A stretch of 61,139 nucleotides of DNA from Polymorphobacter sp. (GTDB lineage Bacteria; Pseudomonadota; Alphaproteobacteria; Sphingomonadales; Sphingomonadaceae), in NCBI RefSeq assembly GCF_025362435.1, contig NZ_JANYGL010000097.1:1-61139 (forward strand), written 5' to 3'. Both the position numbers and the translations under genes were made by a program. Of the stretch, positions 45,471-55,016 are shown piece after piece (positions within the stretch are counted from its first letter, which is position 1; each line of letters begins with the position of its first letter). A model generated the notes under the pieces. It did no database searches and had not been told where the DNA came from. It was given only the letters and a program-made list of their open reading frames with translations.

Positions 45471-45665
45471 ATGGCCTCGATCCCCCGTCCCGATATGCCC
45501 GAGCCGCTGTTGCCGACCGAACAGCCCCCCGAACTGCCGGTGCCGGGCGCTCCCGAGCCCGAGATGGACCCGTCGCAGCCGGTTCCCGAGATCGGCGGCC
45601 GCGACGGCCCCGACCCGGTCCGCTACGGTGATTGGGAACGCCGCGGGGTCGCGGTCGACTTCTAG
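45471..45665 (+). CDS. SDHAF4-like succinate dehydrogenase assembly factor (DUF1674)
   Basis: A 64-residue protein from the ATG at 45471. The conserved tail EIGGRDGPDPVRYGDWERRG then VAVDF is the DUF1674 fingerprint. Such proteins assist flavination/assembly of SdhA. The first half is Pro/Glu-rich and variable. It converges on gpsA with a four-base overlap of stops. Confidence 0.9.
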   Translation: MASIPRPDMPEPLLPTEQPPELPVPGAPEPEMDPSQPVPEIGGRDGPDPVRYGDWERRGVAVDF

Positions 45666-46636
45666 ACCTCGGCGCGCAGGGGGCGGCTAAGCAGTTGTAA
45701 TATCGTCGCTTCCACCGTCAGCGAACCGTCAAGCAACCCCGCCACCGCCGCAACGATCGGCATCTCGACCCCCCGCGCCGCTGCCGCCGCAGCGAGCACC
45801 GGCGCAGTCGCCGCCCCCTCGGCAACGGTCCGCCCCGCCGCCGGGGGCCGCTCCTCGCCAAGCGCAACGCCGAGGGTGAAGTTGCGCGACGCGGTCCCGG
45901 TGCACGTCAGGACGAGGTCGCCGAGCCCCGACAGACCCCCCAGAGTCGCCGCGCTCGCCCCGCAGGCGAGCCCGTAGCGGAGCATCTCGGCGAAGCCGCG
46001 GGTGATCACCGCCGCCCGGGCATTGTCGCCGAGGCGGCGTCCGGCGACGACCCCGCAGGCGATCGCGAGAACATTCTTGACCGCGCCGCCGATGCACGCC
46101 CCGACGACATCGGCGCTGTAGTATGGGCGGAAGGCAGGCAGCGCGAGGCGGCGGCACAGGGCCTCGCCCAGCGCCTCGTCGACGCAGGCGAGCGTCACTG
46201 CGGTCGGCAGCCCGGCGGCGACCTCGTGGGCGAAGGTGGGGCCCGACAGCACCGCGAGCGGCCAGTCGGGGAGCGCAGCGGCGGCGACCTCGACCATCGA
46301 CCGGCCTCCCGGAGCGATCCCCTTGGCGCAGAGCACGAGCGGGCGTGGCGACTGACCGGCGAGGCCCTCGAGGACGGTCGCCATCGCCTGTGCCGGGGTG
46401 ACGATCAGCAGCGCATCGGCGTCGGCCAGCCCATCGAGTGATGCCACCGCGACGATTGCCGGGGACAGCGCGATCCCGGGCAGGAACAGCGCGTTGACGT
46501 GTTCTGCGTTGATCCCGGCGACGACCTCGGCCTCGCGCGCCCAGATCGGTGTCCGCGCTCCCGCCGCCGCGGCGACCTGCGCCAGCGCAGTGCCCCACGC
46601 GCCGCCGCCGACGACCCCGATCGTCGTCAGGCTCAT
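45662..46636 (-). CDS. gpsA: NAD(P)-dependent glycerol-3-phosphate dehydrogenase
   Basis: A 324-residue enzyme supplying glycerol 3-phosphate for phospholipids. N-terminal [46 protein letters not shown], and catalytic [14 protein letters not shown] are conserved. It starts within the tsaD stop. Confidence 0.95.
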   Translation of the reverse strand: MSLTTIGVVGGGAWGTALAQVAAAAGARTPIWAREAEVVAGINAEHVNALFLPGIALSPAIVAVASLDGLADADALLIVTPAQAMATVLEGLAGQSPRPLVLCAKGIAPGGRSMVEVAAAALPDWPLAVLSGPTFAHEVAAGLPTAVTLACVDEALGEALCRRLALPAFRPYYSADVVGACIGGAVKNVLAIACGVVAGRRLGDNARAAVITRGFAEMLRYGLACGASAATLGGLSGLGDLVLTCTGTASRNFTLGVALGEERPPAAGRTVAEGAATAPVLAAAAAARGVEMPIVAAVAGLLDGSLTVEATILQLLSRPLRAEV

Positions 46637-47685
46637 GCCTTGACCCCGGCGCCACGGACCGGCTCAGCGTCGGGGTCGAGCGGCCAGCGCGGGCGGGCGA
46701 CCGCATCGAGCCCGTCGACCATGCCGAGCGCGAGGCGTTCGGCCCCGGCCCATGCGATCATCGCCGCGTTGTCGGTGCACAGCCACAGCGGCGGCGCGAT
46801 GAACGGCAGGCCGCGGCTGGCGGCGAGCCCGGTCAGCGCCGTGCGGATCGCGCCGTTGGCGGCGACTCCCCCAGCAACGACGAGCGCGGTCGCCTCGGGC
46901 ATCCGCGCCATCGCGCGGACCGTCCGGTCGAGCAGGCAGTCGACGACCGCGGCCTGGAACCCGGCGGCGAGGTCGGCAGCGTCGGTCGCGGTCAACCCCG
47001 GCAGCGCATCGCGGGCGCGCAGCACCGCCGACTTGAGCCCGGCAAACGAAAAATGCGGCTCCGGGGAGCCGAGCAGCGGGCGCGGCAGCTTGAAGCGTGC
47101 TAGGTCGCCCGACCGCGCCGCCGCCTCGACCGCCGGGCCGCCGGGGAAGCCGAGCCCGAGCAGCTTGGCGACCTTGTCGAACGCTTCCCCCGCCGCGTCG
47201 TCGATCGTCGTCGCCAGCCGCCGGTAGCGCGCGACGCCGTCGACCGCGAGCAACTGGCAATGCCCGCCCGACACCAGCAGGAGGAGGTACGGAAACGCCA
47301 GTCCGGGGTCGACCAGCCGCGGCGACAGCGCGTGCCCCTCGAGGTGGTTGATCGCCAGCAGCGGCTTGTTCGCGGCGAAGGCGAGCGCCTTGCCCGTGAC
47401 CAGCCCGACCATCACCCCGCCGATCAGCCCCGGACCCGCGGTCGCGGCGACCGCGTCGATCTCGGCCAACGTCACGCCGCCGTCGGCAAGGACGCGCTCG
47501 ATCATCGGGGTCAGGACCTCGACATGCGCGCGCGCGGCGATCTCGGGGACGACCCCGCCGAACGGGCGATGCGCCGCGTCCTGGCTCGCGACCGACTGCG
47601 CGACGATCGTCCGGTCGCCGCGCACGAGCGCGACGGCGGTCTCGTCGCACGACGATTCGATGCCGAGGATGAGGGGGTTGGTCAT
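46633..47685 (-). CDS. tsaD: tRNA N6-adenosine threonylcarbamoyltransferase TsaD
   Basis: A 350-residue enzyme of t6A synthesis. Start at the ATG at 47683-47685 ([20 protein letters not shown]). The metal site [11 protein letters not shown] and [14 protein letters not shown] are present, then [11 protein letters not shown]. It is divergent from hemC across a 122-base promoter gap and coupled to gpsA. Confidence 0.96.
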   Translation of the reverse strand: MTNPLILGIESSCDETAVALVRGDRTIVAQSVASQDAAHRPFGGVVPEIAARAHVEVLTPMIERVLADGGVTLAEIDAVAATAGPGLIGGVMVGLVTGKALAFAANKPLLAINHLEGHALSPRLVDPGLAFPYLLLLVSGGHCQLLAVDGVARYRRLATTIDDAAGEAFDKVAKLLGLGFPGGPAVEAAARSGDLARFKLPRPLLGSPEPHFSFAGLKSAVLRARDALPGLTATDAADLAAGFQAAVVDCLLDRTVRAMARMPEATALVVAGGVAANGAIRTALTGLAASRGLPFIAPPLWLCTDNAAMIAWAGAERLALGMVDGLDAVARPRWPLDPDAEPVRGAGVKA

Positions 47686-47807
47686 GGGAAAGCCGGTCAC
47701 GCGCTGCCCTATAGCGGGTTCCGCGCGCCGCGTCGCATGGCGCGCCGGTCGTTGCAATCGGCCGCGAATCTTGCCAATCGCCGCCTTCGCTTGCACAAGG
47801 ATTGGCG

Positions 47808-48713
47808 ATGAAAGTCCTCAAGCTCGGTACGCGCGGCTCGCCGCTGGCGCTGGCGCAGGCGAACATGGTCCGCGATGCGCTCGTCGCGGTCCACGATGTC
47901 GCGGTCGAGATCGTCGTCGTCGTTACCACCGGCGACCGGGTGCAGGACCGCCCGCTCGCCGAGATCGGCGGCAAGGCGCTGTGGACCAAGGAACTCGACG
48001 CAGCGCTGCTCGACGGGCGGATCGACCTCGCGGTCCATTCGATGAAGGACGTCGAGACGCGCCTCGCCGACGGTATCGCCGTCGCCGCGATGCTGCCGCG
48101 CGCCGACGTCCGCGACCGGCTGATCGGCGCGGCAAACCTCGACGCGCTGCCCCACGGCGCGCGGCTCGGGACGTCGTCGCCGCGTCGTGCCGCGCAGCTT
48201 CTCGGCGAGCGTCCCGACCTCGTCATCGTCCCGCTGCGCGGCAATGTCGCGACCCGGCTGGCCAAGATCGCGGCGGGCGAGGCCGATGCGACGCTGCTCG
48301 CGGCGGCGGGACTCGACCGGCTCGGCATCGACGAGGGCGTGTCGCTTCCGCTGTCGACCGTGCTCCCCGCTCCGGCGCAGGGCGCGGTCGGGATGACGTG
48401 CCGCGAGGGTGACGACGCCGTCGCGCTGCTGCTCGCGGCGATCGATCACGTTCCGACCCACGCCGCCGTCCTTCTCGAACGCCGCTTCCTCGCCGTCCTC
48501 GCCGCCGACTGCCACAGCTCGGTCGCCGCCTACGCCCAGATCGACGGTGACCGCGTCGCGTTCCGCGCCGAAATCCTCCTGCCCGACGGCAGCGAGCGGC
48601 AGGGCGGCGCATTCGATCGCGCATCCGGAGAGGCCGAGGCGGCGGTCGATGCGCTCGCGATGCACCTGCTCGGCGCCGCGAGTTCCGAGCTGCGCGGGTT
48701 GTTCGGAGCGTAG
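47808..48713 (+). CDS. hemC: Hydroxymethylbilane synthase (porphobilinogen deaminase)
   Basis: A 301-residue haem enzyme: [45 protein letters not shown], and the dipyrromethane cofactor Cys in [20 protein letters not shown]. Start at the ATG at 47808. It shares a base with hemD. Confidence 0.96.
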   Translation: MKVLKLGTRGSPLALAQANMVRDALVAVHDVAVEIVVVVTTGDRVQDRPLAEIGGKALWTKELDAALLDGRIDLAVHSMKDVETRLADGIAVAAMLPRADVRDRLIGAANLDALPHGARLGTSSPRRAAQLLGERPDLVIVPLRGNVATRLAKIAAGEADATLLAAAGLDRLGIDEGVSLPLSTVLPAPAQGAVGMTCREGDDAVALLLAAIDHVPTHAAVLLERRFLAVLAADCHSSVAAYAQIDGDRVAFRAEILLPDGSERQGGAFDRASGEAEAAVDALAMHLLGAASSELRGLFGA

Positions 48714-49390
48714 TGACGCGGATCCTCGTCACGCGCCCTGGCGGCGCGACGCCACGCTGGGCGGCGTTGGGAACGGTGATTGAGGCACCGCTGATGCGGA
48801 TCGAAGCGCGAGCGTGGTCGCGTCCCGGAGTCGAACCCGAAGCGATCGCGCTGACCAGCGCCAACGGCGTGCGATGCGCGGGAGGCGACGCGAAGCGCTA
48901 TTTCGGCCTCCCCGCCTTCGCCGTCGGCGCCGCAACCGCCGATGCGGCACGCGCGGCGGGTTGGCGCGACGTGCGGGCCGGTGCGGATACCGGAGCGGCA
49001 ATGTTTGCCATCGTTGCGGCCGCGGGTTTGACCCGGATCCTTCACCTCGCCGGGGTCGATCGTGTCGCTATCGCTTATCCCCCCGGCCTGACGGTCGAGG
49101 TCCGCGAAGTCTATGCCGCCGTGCTGGTCGACCTTGCGCCCGACGTCGTCGCGGCTTTGGCGGCAGGGGAGATCGACGTCGTGCCGCTATACTCGCCGCG
49201 ATCGGCTGCGGCGTTCGCGCAAGCCATTGATGTCGCAGGGGTCAAACGAGCGACGCTACGCCTCGTCGCCATCAGTCCTGCCGCCGCCGTCGCCGCCGGA
49301 GCGGGGTGGAGGTCGGTCGGGGTCGCCGCCGCGCCGAGCGACGAAGCGCTCTTTGCCGCCGCCGCGATGGTGTGCGACAAAGCCCCATGA
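48713..49390 (+). CDS. hemD: Uroporphyrinogen-III synthase
   Basis: A 225-residue divergent HemD: start GTG at 48713 (MTRILVTRPGGATPRWAALG), ALTSANGVRCA, FAVGAATADAARAAGW, and the second lobe with VPLYSPRSAAAFAQAI. Poorly conserved family, so the hemC-hemD context strengthens the call. It closes linear hydroxymethylbilane to uroporphyrinogen III. Confidence 0.9.
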   Translation: MTRILVTRPGGATPRWAALGTVIEAPLMRIEARAWSRPGVEPEAIALTSANGVRCAGGDAKRYFGLPAFAVGAATADAARAAGWRDVRAGADTGAAMFAIVAAAGLTRILHLAGVDRVAIAYPPGLTVEVREVYAAVLVDLAPDVVAALAAGEIDVVPLYSPRSAAAFAQAIDVAGVKRATLRLVAISPAAAVAAGAGWRSVGVAAAPSDEALFAAAAMVCDKAP

Positions 49391-49406
49391 CGGTGACCGG
49401 CGGAGT

Positions 49407-50423
49407 ATGACGATGGAGCCGTTCGATACCGGCCGCGCCGGGGGCGACCTGTCGGGGGCGCGCCTCGACCAGATGCGCAGCCGCGCCGTACCGGTCACCG
49501 CGCGCCCGCAACGTGCTGTGTTTGCATGGATACTCGTTGCAGCGCTGCTCGCCTTCGCTCTCGGCCTGATCGCCAATCCGTGGTTCGAACGCTCGGTCCG
49601 CAGCCATCTGCCGGGCTTTGCCCCCACCGTCGCCCCGACGGTCGGCGATCTTGCGACCCTCGACGCCCGTATCACCGCGCTCGAATCGCGCCCTGCTGTC
49701 CTCGCCGCAAGCGGAGACGCGACCGGAAGCGGCGCGAGCGGCGAGCGCCTTGCGCGGCTCGAGGGGACTGTCGCCACCCTCGGCGCGACCGTCCCCGCCG
49801 CGACCGCGCGGACCGACAAGATCGCCACCGACCTTGCGGCGCTGACGGGGCGGATCGACTCGGGAGCCGCAGCAACCGCCGCAGCCCTCGCCAGCGCAAC
49901 CACGACCGCTGATCGCGCCCAAGCAATGCTCGTCACCGGCGCGGTCCGGCGGCAATTGACCGAAGGCGCGCGGCTTGGCGCGCTCGAGCCGGCGTTGCGG
50001 CGGTCGTTTGGCCCCCGTGTTGCCCCAGCCGTCGAGGCGGTCGCCGCCCTCGGTGCAGCTCCGGTGACCCTCGCTGCTCTGCGGACCGGGCTTGAGCAGT
50101 TGCGGCCGTCGCTGGGCGCGACGACGGCGGCTGTTCCGCAAAGCTGGTGGGATGGTTTCCGCGACAGTCTTGCCGGCATTGTCGTGCGACCGACAGCGTC
50201 CGGGACGGCAACCCCGGCGCGAGTCGACCGCGCGGCGGCGGCGCTTGCGGCGGGCAATGTCACCATCGCCGCGGCCGAGATCAGCGCGTTTCCACTGGGG
50301 CAGCGGTCGAAGGCGCAGGCGTGGCTTACCGCCGCAGATCGTTATCAGGCAGGTTGGCGCGGGATGGCGGCGCTCGAGACGGTGCTGCTCGATCCATCGC
50401 CGTCACCGCTGGCGGTCAACTGA
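49407..50423 (+). CDS. Mitofilin/Mic60-like inner-membrane protein (COG4223 type)
   Basis: A 338-residue protein from the ATG at 49407. A 40-residue cytoplasmic head, one transmembrane helix (FAWILVAALLAFALGLIA), and a long Ala/Thr-rich helical, probably coiled-coil region (about 85-190) are followed by a C-terminal helical domain with LEPALRRSFGPRVAPAVEAV and LAALRTGLEQLRPSLGA. That architecture, and its position after hemC-hemD, match alphaproteobacterial Mic60 homologues, which shape intracytoplasmic membranes. Sequence conservation in this family is low, so the assignment is moderate. Confidence 0.65.
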   Translation: MTMEPFDTGRAGGDLSGARLDQMRSRAVPVTARPQRAVFAWILVAALLAFALGLIANPWFERSVRSHLPGFAPTVAPTVGDLATLDARITALESRPAVLAASGDATGSGASGERLARLEGTVATLGATVPAATARTDKIATDLAALTGRIDSGAAATAAALASATTTADRAQAMLVTGAVRRQLTEGARLGALEPALRRSFGPRVAPAVEAVAALGAAPVTLAALRTGLEQLRPSLGATTAAVPQSWWDGFRDSLAGIVVRPTASGTATPARVDRAAAALAAGNVTIAAAEISAFPLGQRSKAQAWLTAADRYQAGWRGMAALETVLLDPSPSPLAVN

Positions 50424-50486
50424 AGCTGTCGTTTTAACAAAGGGCCACGATGCCGCCGAAGCGAAAAATCGGCATCAACGGGAAAC

Positions 50487-50561
<75 letters not shown>

Positions 50562-50725
50562 TCGGCGGAAGCGCTGGCTTGACCTGCGCTTCGGGAGACG
50601 GCTCGCTACAGCAGGTCGGCGACGGGAGCAAGCCTGAAATCGGCCGGACCCCCGCTCACGACCAACCTTGGCAAGCGCCCCGCCCGATCCCCATATGCCG
50701 GACCCGAACAACGGAGTCCCTGCGC

Positions 50726-51625
50726 GTGGCCAGCCTTTCGTCTCCCCAATCCGACAAAGCCAGTATCGACGCGTTCAAGCGCGACGTCATCGACGCGTCG
50801 GCGACCGCGCTGGTCCTCGTCGATTTCTGGGCCGAATGGTGCGGCCCGTGCAAGACGTTGACCCCGCTGCTCGAACGGATCGTCGCCGTCCATGCGCCGC
50901 GGGTGAAGCTGGTCAAGATCGACGTCGACAAGAACCCGGCGATCAGCGCGCAATTCCGCATCCAATCGATCCCGACGGTCTATGCCTTCCTGCGCGGCCA
51001 GCCTGTCGACGGCTTCCAGGGCGCGTTGCGCGAGCGCGAGATCAACACCTTCGTCGACCGCCTGCTCGCTGCCGTCCCGCCCGCACCGGGCGACCCCGAG
51101 GCCGAGATCAAGGAAATGATCGTCGCCGCCAACGAGGCGCTCGACGAGGGCGCGGCGGCTGAGGCGGCCGAGATGTTCGGCGCGCTGGCGCAGGAATTTC
51201 CCGACCGCGTCGAAGTCGTCGCCGGCTATGCCCGCGCGCTCGTCGCGCTCGGCGACTATGAGGCAGCGGAGAGTGCGCTGGCGGCGCTGGCGCCCGACGC
51301 CAAGGATCCGACGCTCGCCCAGACGCGTGCCGCGATCGCGCTGGCGAAGGATGCGGTTCCGGTCGACGACCTTGCCGGGCTTGCCGCACGTGTCGCCGCT
51401 GATCCGGGTGATCACGCGGCAGCGGTCGAGCTCGCTGGCGGGCTGATGGCGCGCGGCGATCGTGACGGCGCGGCGGACACCCTGCTCGCCAGCATTGCCC
51501 GCGACCGCGACGCCAACGAGGGCGCCGCGAAGGCGCGCCTGCTCAAGATGCTCGAGGCCGCCGGGTTCAGCGACCCCTGGGCTGCGGCGGTGCGACGCCG
51601 CCTGTCGACGATCTTGTTCGCGTGA
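50726..51625 (+). CDS. CnoX/YbbN-like thioredoxin-TPR co-chaperone
   Basis: A 299-residue protein from a GTG at 50726 with GGAG upstream. Residues about 20-120 are a thioredoxin fold with the active site FWAEWCGPCKTL, followed by TPR-like helices (NEALDEGAAAEAAEMFGALA). The WCGPC site is the redox-active type, as in YbbN of Caulobacter, rather than the E. coli form. It protects proteins from oxidative damage and hands them to GroEL. Confidence 0.92.
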   Translation: MASLSSPQSDKASIDAFKRDVIDASATALVLVDFWAEWCGPCKTLTPLLERIVAVHAPRVKLVKIDVDKNPAISAQFRIQSIPTVYAFLRGQPVDGFQGALREREINTFVDRLLAAVPPAPGDPEAEIKEMIVAANEALDEGAAAEAAEMFGALAQEFPDRVEVVAGYARALVALGDYEAAESALAALAPDAKDPTLAQTRAAIALAKDAVPVDDLAGLAARVAADPGDHAAAVELAGGLMARGDRDGAADTLLASIARDRDANEGAAKARLLKMLEAAGFSDPWAAAVRRRLSTILFA

Positions 51626-51639
51626 TCGTATAAGGGCTG

Positions 51640-52332
51640 ATGGACATGCCGCACAGCCCCGACTCTGGCGAGGAGACGACGATGCTGCCGACCGTGCTGC
51701 CGGTTTTCCCGATCGGCGGCGCGGTGCTGCTGCCGCGCGGGGTGATGCCGCTCAATATCTTCGAGCCGCGCTACCTGGCGATGGTCCGCGACGCGATGGC
51801 GGGATCGAAGCTGATCGGCATGATCCAGCCGCGTTTTACTGCGCGCGAGGATGACGACAGCGATGGCGAGAGTCGTCCGGGGCTGTTCGACGTCGGCTGC
51901 GCGGGGCGGATCACCGAGTTCCGCGAGACCGGCGACGGCCGCATGATTATCGCGTTGACCGGCGTCGCGCGCTTTTCGGTTGCCCGCGAACTCGACGTGA
52001 CGACGCCGTACCGGCAGGTCATGCCCGACTTCGATGCTTATGCCGACGACGAGGGCGAACCGCGGCCACTCGCTCCCGCCGCGCGTTCGGCGCTGGAGAC
52101 GACGCTACGGTCGTACCTCGACACACAAGGCTTGAGCGCGGACTGGAAAGCGGTCGCCGAGGCCGACGACGATTCGCTGGTGACGACGCTGTCGGCGGTT
52201 TGTCCGTTCGATGCGGTCGAGCGTCAGGCGCTTCTCGAAGCGCGCGACCTGCCCGCCCGCGCGGCGACGCTCAATGCGCTGATGACCTTCGCTCAGGGCG
52301 CGGGTGGCAGCGACGGCAACTTGCTTCAATGA
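51640..52332 (+). CDS. LON substrate-binding (N-terminal) domain protein
   Basis: A 230-residue protein consisting of only the Lon N domain: [34 protein letters not shown], and [20 protein letters not shown]. No ATPase or protease domain. ATGs at 51640 and 51682 are both plausible starts. Function unknown; often next to trx/TPR and Trm112-like genes in alphaproteobacteria. Confidence 0.9.
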   Translation: MDMPHSPDSGEETTMLPTVLPVFPIGGAVLLPRGVMPLNIFEPRYLAMVRDAMAGSKLIGMIQPRFTAREDDDSDGESRPGLFDVGCAGRITEFRETGDGRMIIALTGVARFSVARELDVTTPYRQVMPDFDAYADDEGEPRPLAPAARSALETTLRSYLDTQGLSADWKAVAEADDDSLVTTLSAVCPFDAVERQALLEARDLPARAATLNALMTFAQGAGGSDGNLLQ

Positions 52333-52538
52333 CAGGGCCTGGCGCCGATGCTGTCGGCAAAGACTCGGCCCGTGAGCCCGATCCGCGCCTTCTGGCGATC
52401 CTCGTTTGCCCGCTGACCCGCTCGCCGTTGCGCTACGATCGCGCCGCGGGCGAGCTTGTTTGCGACTCGGCGGGGTTGGCCTACCCCGTTCGCGATGGCG
52501 TGCCGGTCATGCTGATCGAGGAAGCGCGCGAGGTCTGA
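52329..52538 (+). CDS. Trm112 family protein
   Basis: A 69-residue protein from the ATG at 52329 (overlapping the LON gene stop). [15 protein letters not shown], then [20 protein letters not shown] is the YcaR/Trm112 fingerprint. Only one of the usual cysteine pairs (CPLT; ELVCD) is intact, so zinc binding may be weak. Confidence 0.88.
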   Translation: MTGPGADAVGKDSAREPDPRLLAILVCPLTRSPLRYDRAAGELVCDSAGLAYPVRDGVPVMLIEEAREV

Positions 52539-52544
52539 CTCGGT

Positions 52545-52562
52545 GTACGATATCTGTCGTAC
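52545..52562. promoter_or_regulatory. Inverted repeat downstream of trm112, possible operator
   Basis: GTACGA-TATCTG-TCGTAC, six-base arms around six bases. It lies in the 232-base gap before the receptor gene. A second, shorter repeat TATCG-TCAC-CGATA is at 52669-52682. Either could bind a regulator such as the nearby MarR protein; no matching site was seen upstream of marR. Confidence 0.35.
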
Positions 52563-52770
52563 CCGCTGCATCGTTCAGAACGGCTATTTTCCAGCTCTCT
52601 CGCAGGGCTTAGCGTCGCACCCGAAAGCTATGAGGGAAAACAATCTTGCGGAGGCTTTTGGGCGGCGCTATCGTCACCGATAACGACCAAGCAGAGGCTT
52701 GGCGGCAGGGGCTTTTCGGCCGCCGATGAATGCGGCGCAGAAACTCCCCGGCTCTATCGGGGAGATTTCA

Positions 52771-55014
52771 ATGGTTATGCGCCTATCCGATGCGACCGCG
52801 TTCCTGCTGATCGTTGCCGCGCCTGCGGTCGCGTGGGGCCAGTCTGCCGGGACCGCCGCGCCGCCGGCAGCCGAGCCCAGTCCCCCCGGAAGCGCGAGTC
52901 CGGCCAGCACGGCGACCGAATCGGGGGCGCTGAGCGAGATCACAGTCACCGCGCAGCGGCGTACCGAAAATCTCCAGAACGTCCCGATCGCGGCAACCGC
53001 GCTGTCGGGAAGCCAGCTCGAGGAGAAGGCGGTCGCGCGGATCTCCGACCTCCAGTTCGCCGCGCCGTCGCTTTCGGTGACCGACGCGGGCCTGACCCAG
53101 TCGGTCAACATCCGCGGCATCGGCATCGCCAGCGGGTCGCCCGCGGTCGCGAACGGCGTCGCGGTCTATATCAACGGCGTGTTCCAGCCGCCGCTGCTGA
53201 CGACATCGAGCTTCTACGACGTCGGCAGCATCGAGGTGCTCCGAGGGCCGCAAGGCACGCTGGTCGGATCGAATTCGACCGGCGGCGCGATCTTCATCAA
53301 CTCTGCCGCGCCCGAACTCGACCGCGTCAGCGGCTTCCTCCAGGGGGCGCTCGGCAACTATAGCAACGCCGCGGCGCAGGGGGCGGTCAACGTGCCGCTG
53401 ACCGACAACCTCGCCGTGCGCGCGGCGGGCAACTACGAGCGCCATGACAGCTATTTCAACGACATCGGGCGGTATCACAACAAGCCGAACCGCCTCGACG
53501 AGAAGGCCGGCCGCCTCGGCGTCCTGTGGACCCCGGGCAATCTTCACGCGCTCGGCCATCTCGAATGGATCGACAAGCAGACCGGCGGCTATGCTTATCG
53601 TCCGCTTGCCGGAACGCCATACGGCGCGGGCGCGATCGGCGACATCCGCACGCTCGACTATGACGCGCCGACCGCCAACCACGAGCGCGGCTTCCTTGCC
53701 GACCTCGAGCTGCGGTATCAACTTGCGAACGGCATCACCATCCGCTCGATGACGGGATACAACAGCAAGCGGGTCAACAACCTCTACGACACCGACGGCA
53801 CCGCGCTCAACGCGCCCGGCACCCCGCCCCAGAGCGAAGATCAATTTGTCGAGGAGCGCGAGGTGTCGCAGGAGTTCAACCTGCTGTCACCGACGACGGG
53901 CCGCTTCAACTGGATCCTCGGCGGCTATTTCCAGCATAACATCATCAACGTCCGCATCCTCAACCACACCGGTGCCCCGGTCGACCCGACCCACATCGTC
54001 ATTAACGACTATAAGACGACCCTCGGCGCATTCGCCCAAGCCGGGTACAAGATCACCGACCGCGTCGAGCTCCAGCTCGGCGCGCGCTACTCGCATTATG
54101 CGGTGACGCAGGACGGCGGGGTCGCGATCGGCTACGGCACGATCTTCGGCCCGGGCGGACTGACGGTGGCGAACCTCGGCAGCAACCACAAGGACGGTCG
54201 CCTCACCGGCAAGGCCAACGTCAACTTCCAGGTCGACGACGACAACCTCGTCTATGCCTTCGTCGCACGCGGCTACAAGCCCGGCGGTGCGAACTCGTCG
54301 GTGTCGCAGTTCAGGCCGGAAACCGTCTGGGATTACGAGACCGGCTGGAAGTCGACGATGCTCGACAAACATTTGCGGACGCAGCTCGGCGCGTTCTACA
54401 TGAACTACAACGACTTCCAGTTCGATTTCATCGACACCAGCACCGGCCAGAGCGGCGTCGTCAACGTCGCCAGTGCGAAGATTTACGGCGTCGAGGGCCA
54501 GGTTCAGGCGAAATACGCCGGGTTCGATGTCGATGCCGGCTTTGCCTATGTCCATTCGAAGCTCGGCAGCCTCAACGCGGTCAACGCCCGGCTAATCTCC
54601 CCGGGAACGACGCTCGGGCCGCAGTGCGGCGTGGTCGCGACGGCGGGCTGCACCAACTACGGGCCCTTTTTCCAGCAGGCCGGCGGCGGCGCGAACCTGT
54701 TCTCCCCGACGTGGAGCTATAACATCGGCGTCGATTACGAGATCGGGCTGAAGGACGGCGTCAGCCTGACGCCGCGCCTAAACTACGCCTATGTCGGTCC
54801 GCAATATGCCGGGTATTTCTACACCCGGCAGTTTGATCTGCTCCGCTCGCGCGGGCTGATGTCGGCGCTGGTGACGTTGCGGGTCAAGAAGTGGACGCTC
54901 GAGGGCTATGGCACCAACCTGACCAACAAGACCTATGTCAGCGGCATCACCGGGAACAACCAGTTCTACGGGGCGCCGCGTGAATATGGCGTCCGCGTCG
55001 CGGTGAAGTTCTGA
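52771..55014 (+). CDS. TonB-dependent outer-membrane receptor
   Basis: A 747-residue receptor from the ATG at 52771, preceded by GGGGAG. The signal peptide (MRLSDATAFLLIVAAPAVAW) is followed by a Pro/Ala linker, a TonB-box-like SEITVTAQRRTENLQNVPIA, and the plug (RGPQGTLVGSNSTGGAIFIN). The barrel ends in YGVRVAVKF. The class fits sphingomonad receptors for plant or aromatic compounds; the ligand is unknown. Two bases separate it from the esterase gene. Confidence 0.93.
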   Translation: MVMRLSDATAFLLIVAAPAVAWGQSAGTAAPPAAEPSPPGSASPASTATESGALSEITVTAQRRTENLQNVPIAATALSGSQLEEKAVARISDLQFAAPSLSVTDAGLTQSVNIRGIGIASGSPAVANGVAVYINGVFQPPLLTTSSFYDVGSIEVLRGPQGTLVGSNSTGGAIFINSAAPELDRVSGFLQGALGNYSNAAAQGAVNVPLTDNLAVRAAGNYERHDSYFNDIGRYHNKPNRLDEKAGRLGVLWTPGNLHALGHLEWIDKQTGGYAYRPLAGTPYGAGAIGDIRTLDYDAPTANHERGFLADLELRYQLANGITIRSMTGYNSKRVNNLYDTDGTALNAPGTPPQSEDQFVEEREVSQEFNLLSPTTGRFNWILGGYFQHNIINVRILNHTGAPVDPTHIVINDYKTTLGAFAQAGYKITDRVELQLGARYSHYAVTQDGGVAIGYGTIFGPGGLTVANLGSNHKDGRLTGKANVNFQVDDDNLVYAFVARGYKPGGANSSVSQFRPETVWDYETGWKSTMLDKHLRTQLGAFYMNYNDFQFDFIDTSTGQSGVVNVASAKIYGVEGQVQAKYAGFDVDAGFAYVHSKLGSLNAVNARLISPGTTLGPQCGVVATAGCTNYGPFFQQAGGGANLFSPTWSYNIGVDYEIGLKDGVSLTPRLNYAYVGPQYAGYFYTRQFDLLRSRGLMSALVTLRVKKWTLEGYGTNLTNKTYVSGITGNNQFYGAPREYGVRVAVKF

Positions 55015-55016
55015 CA

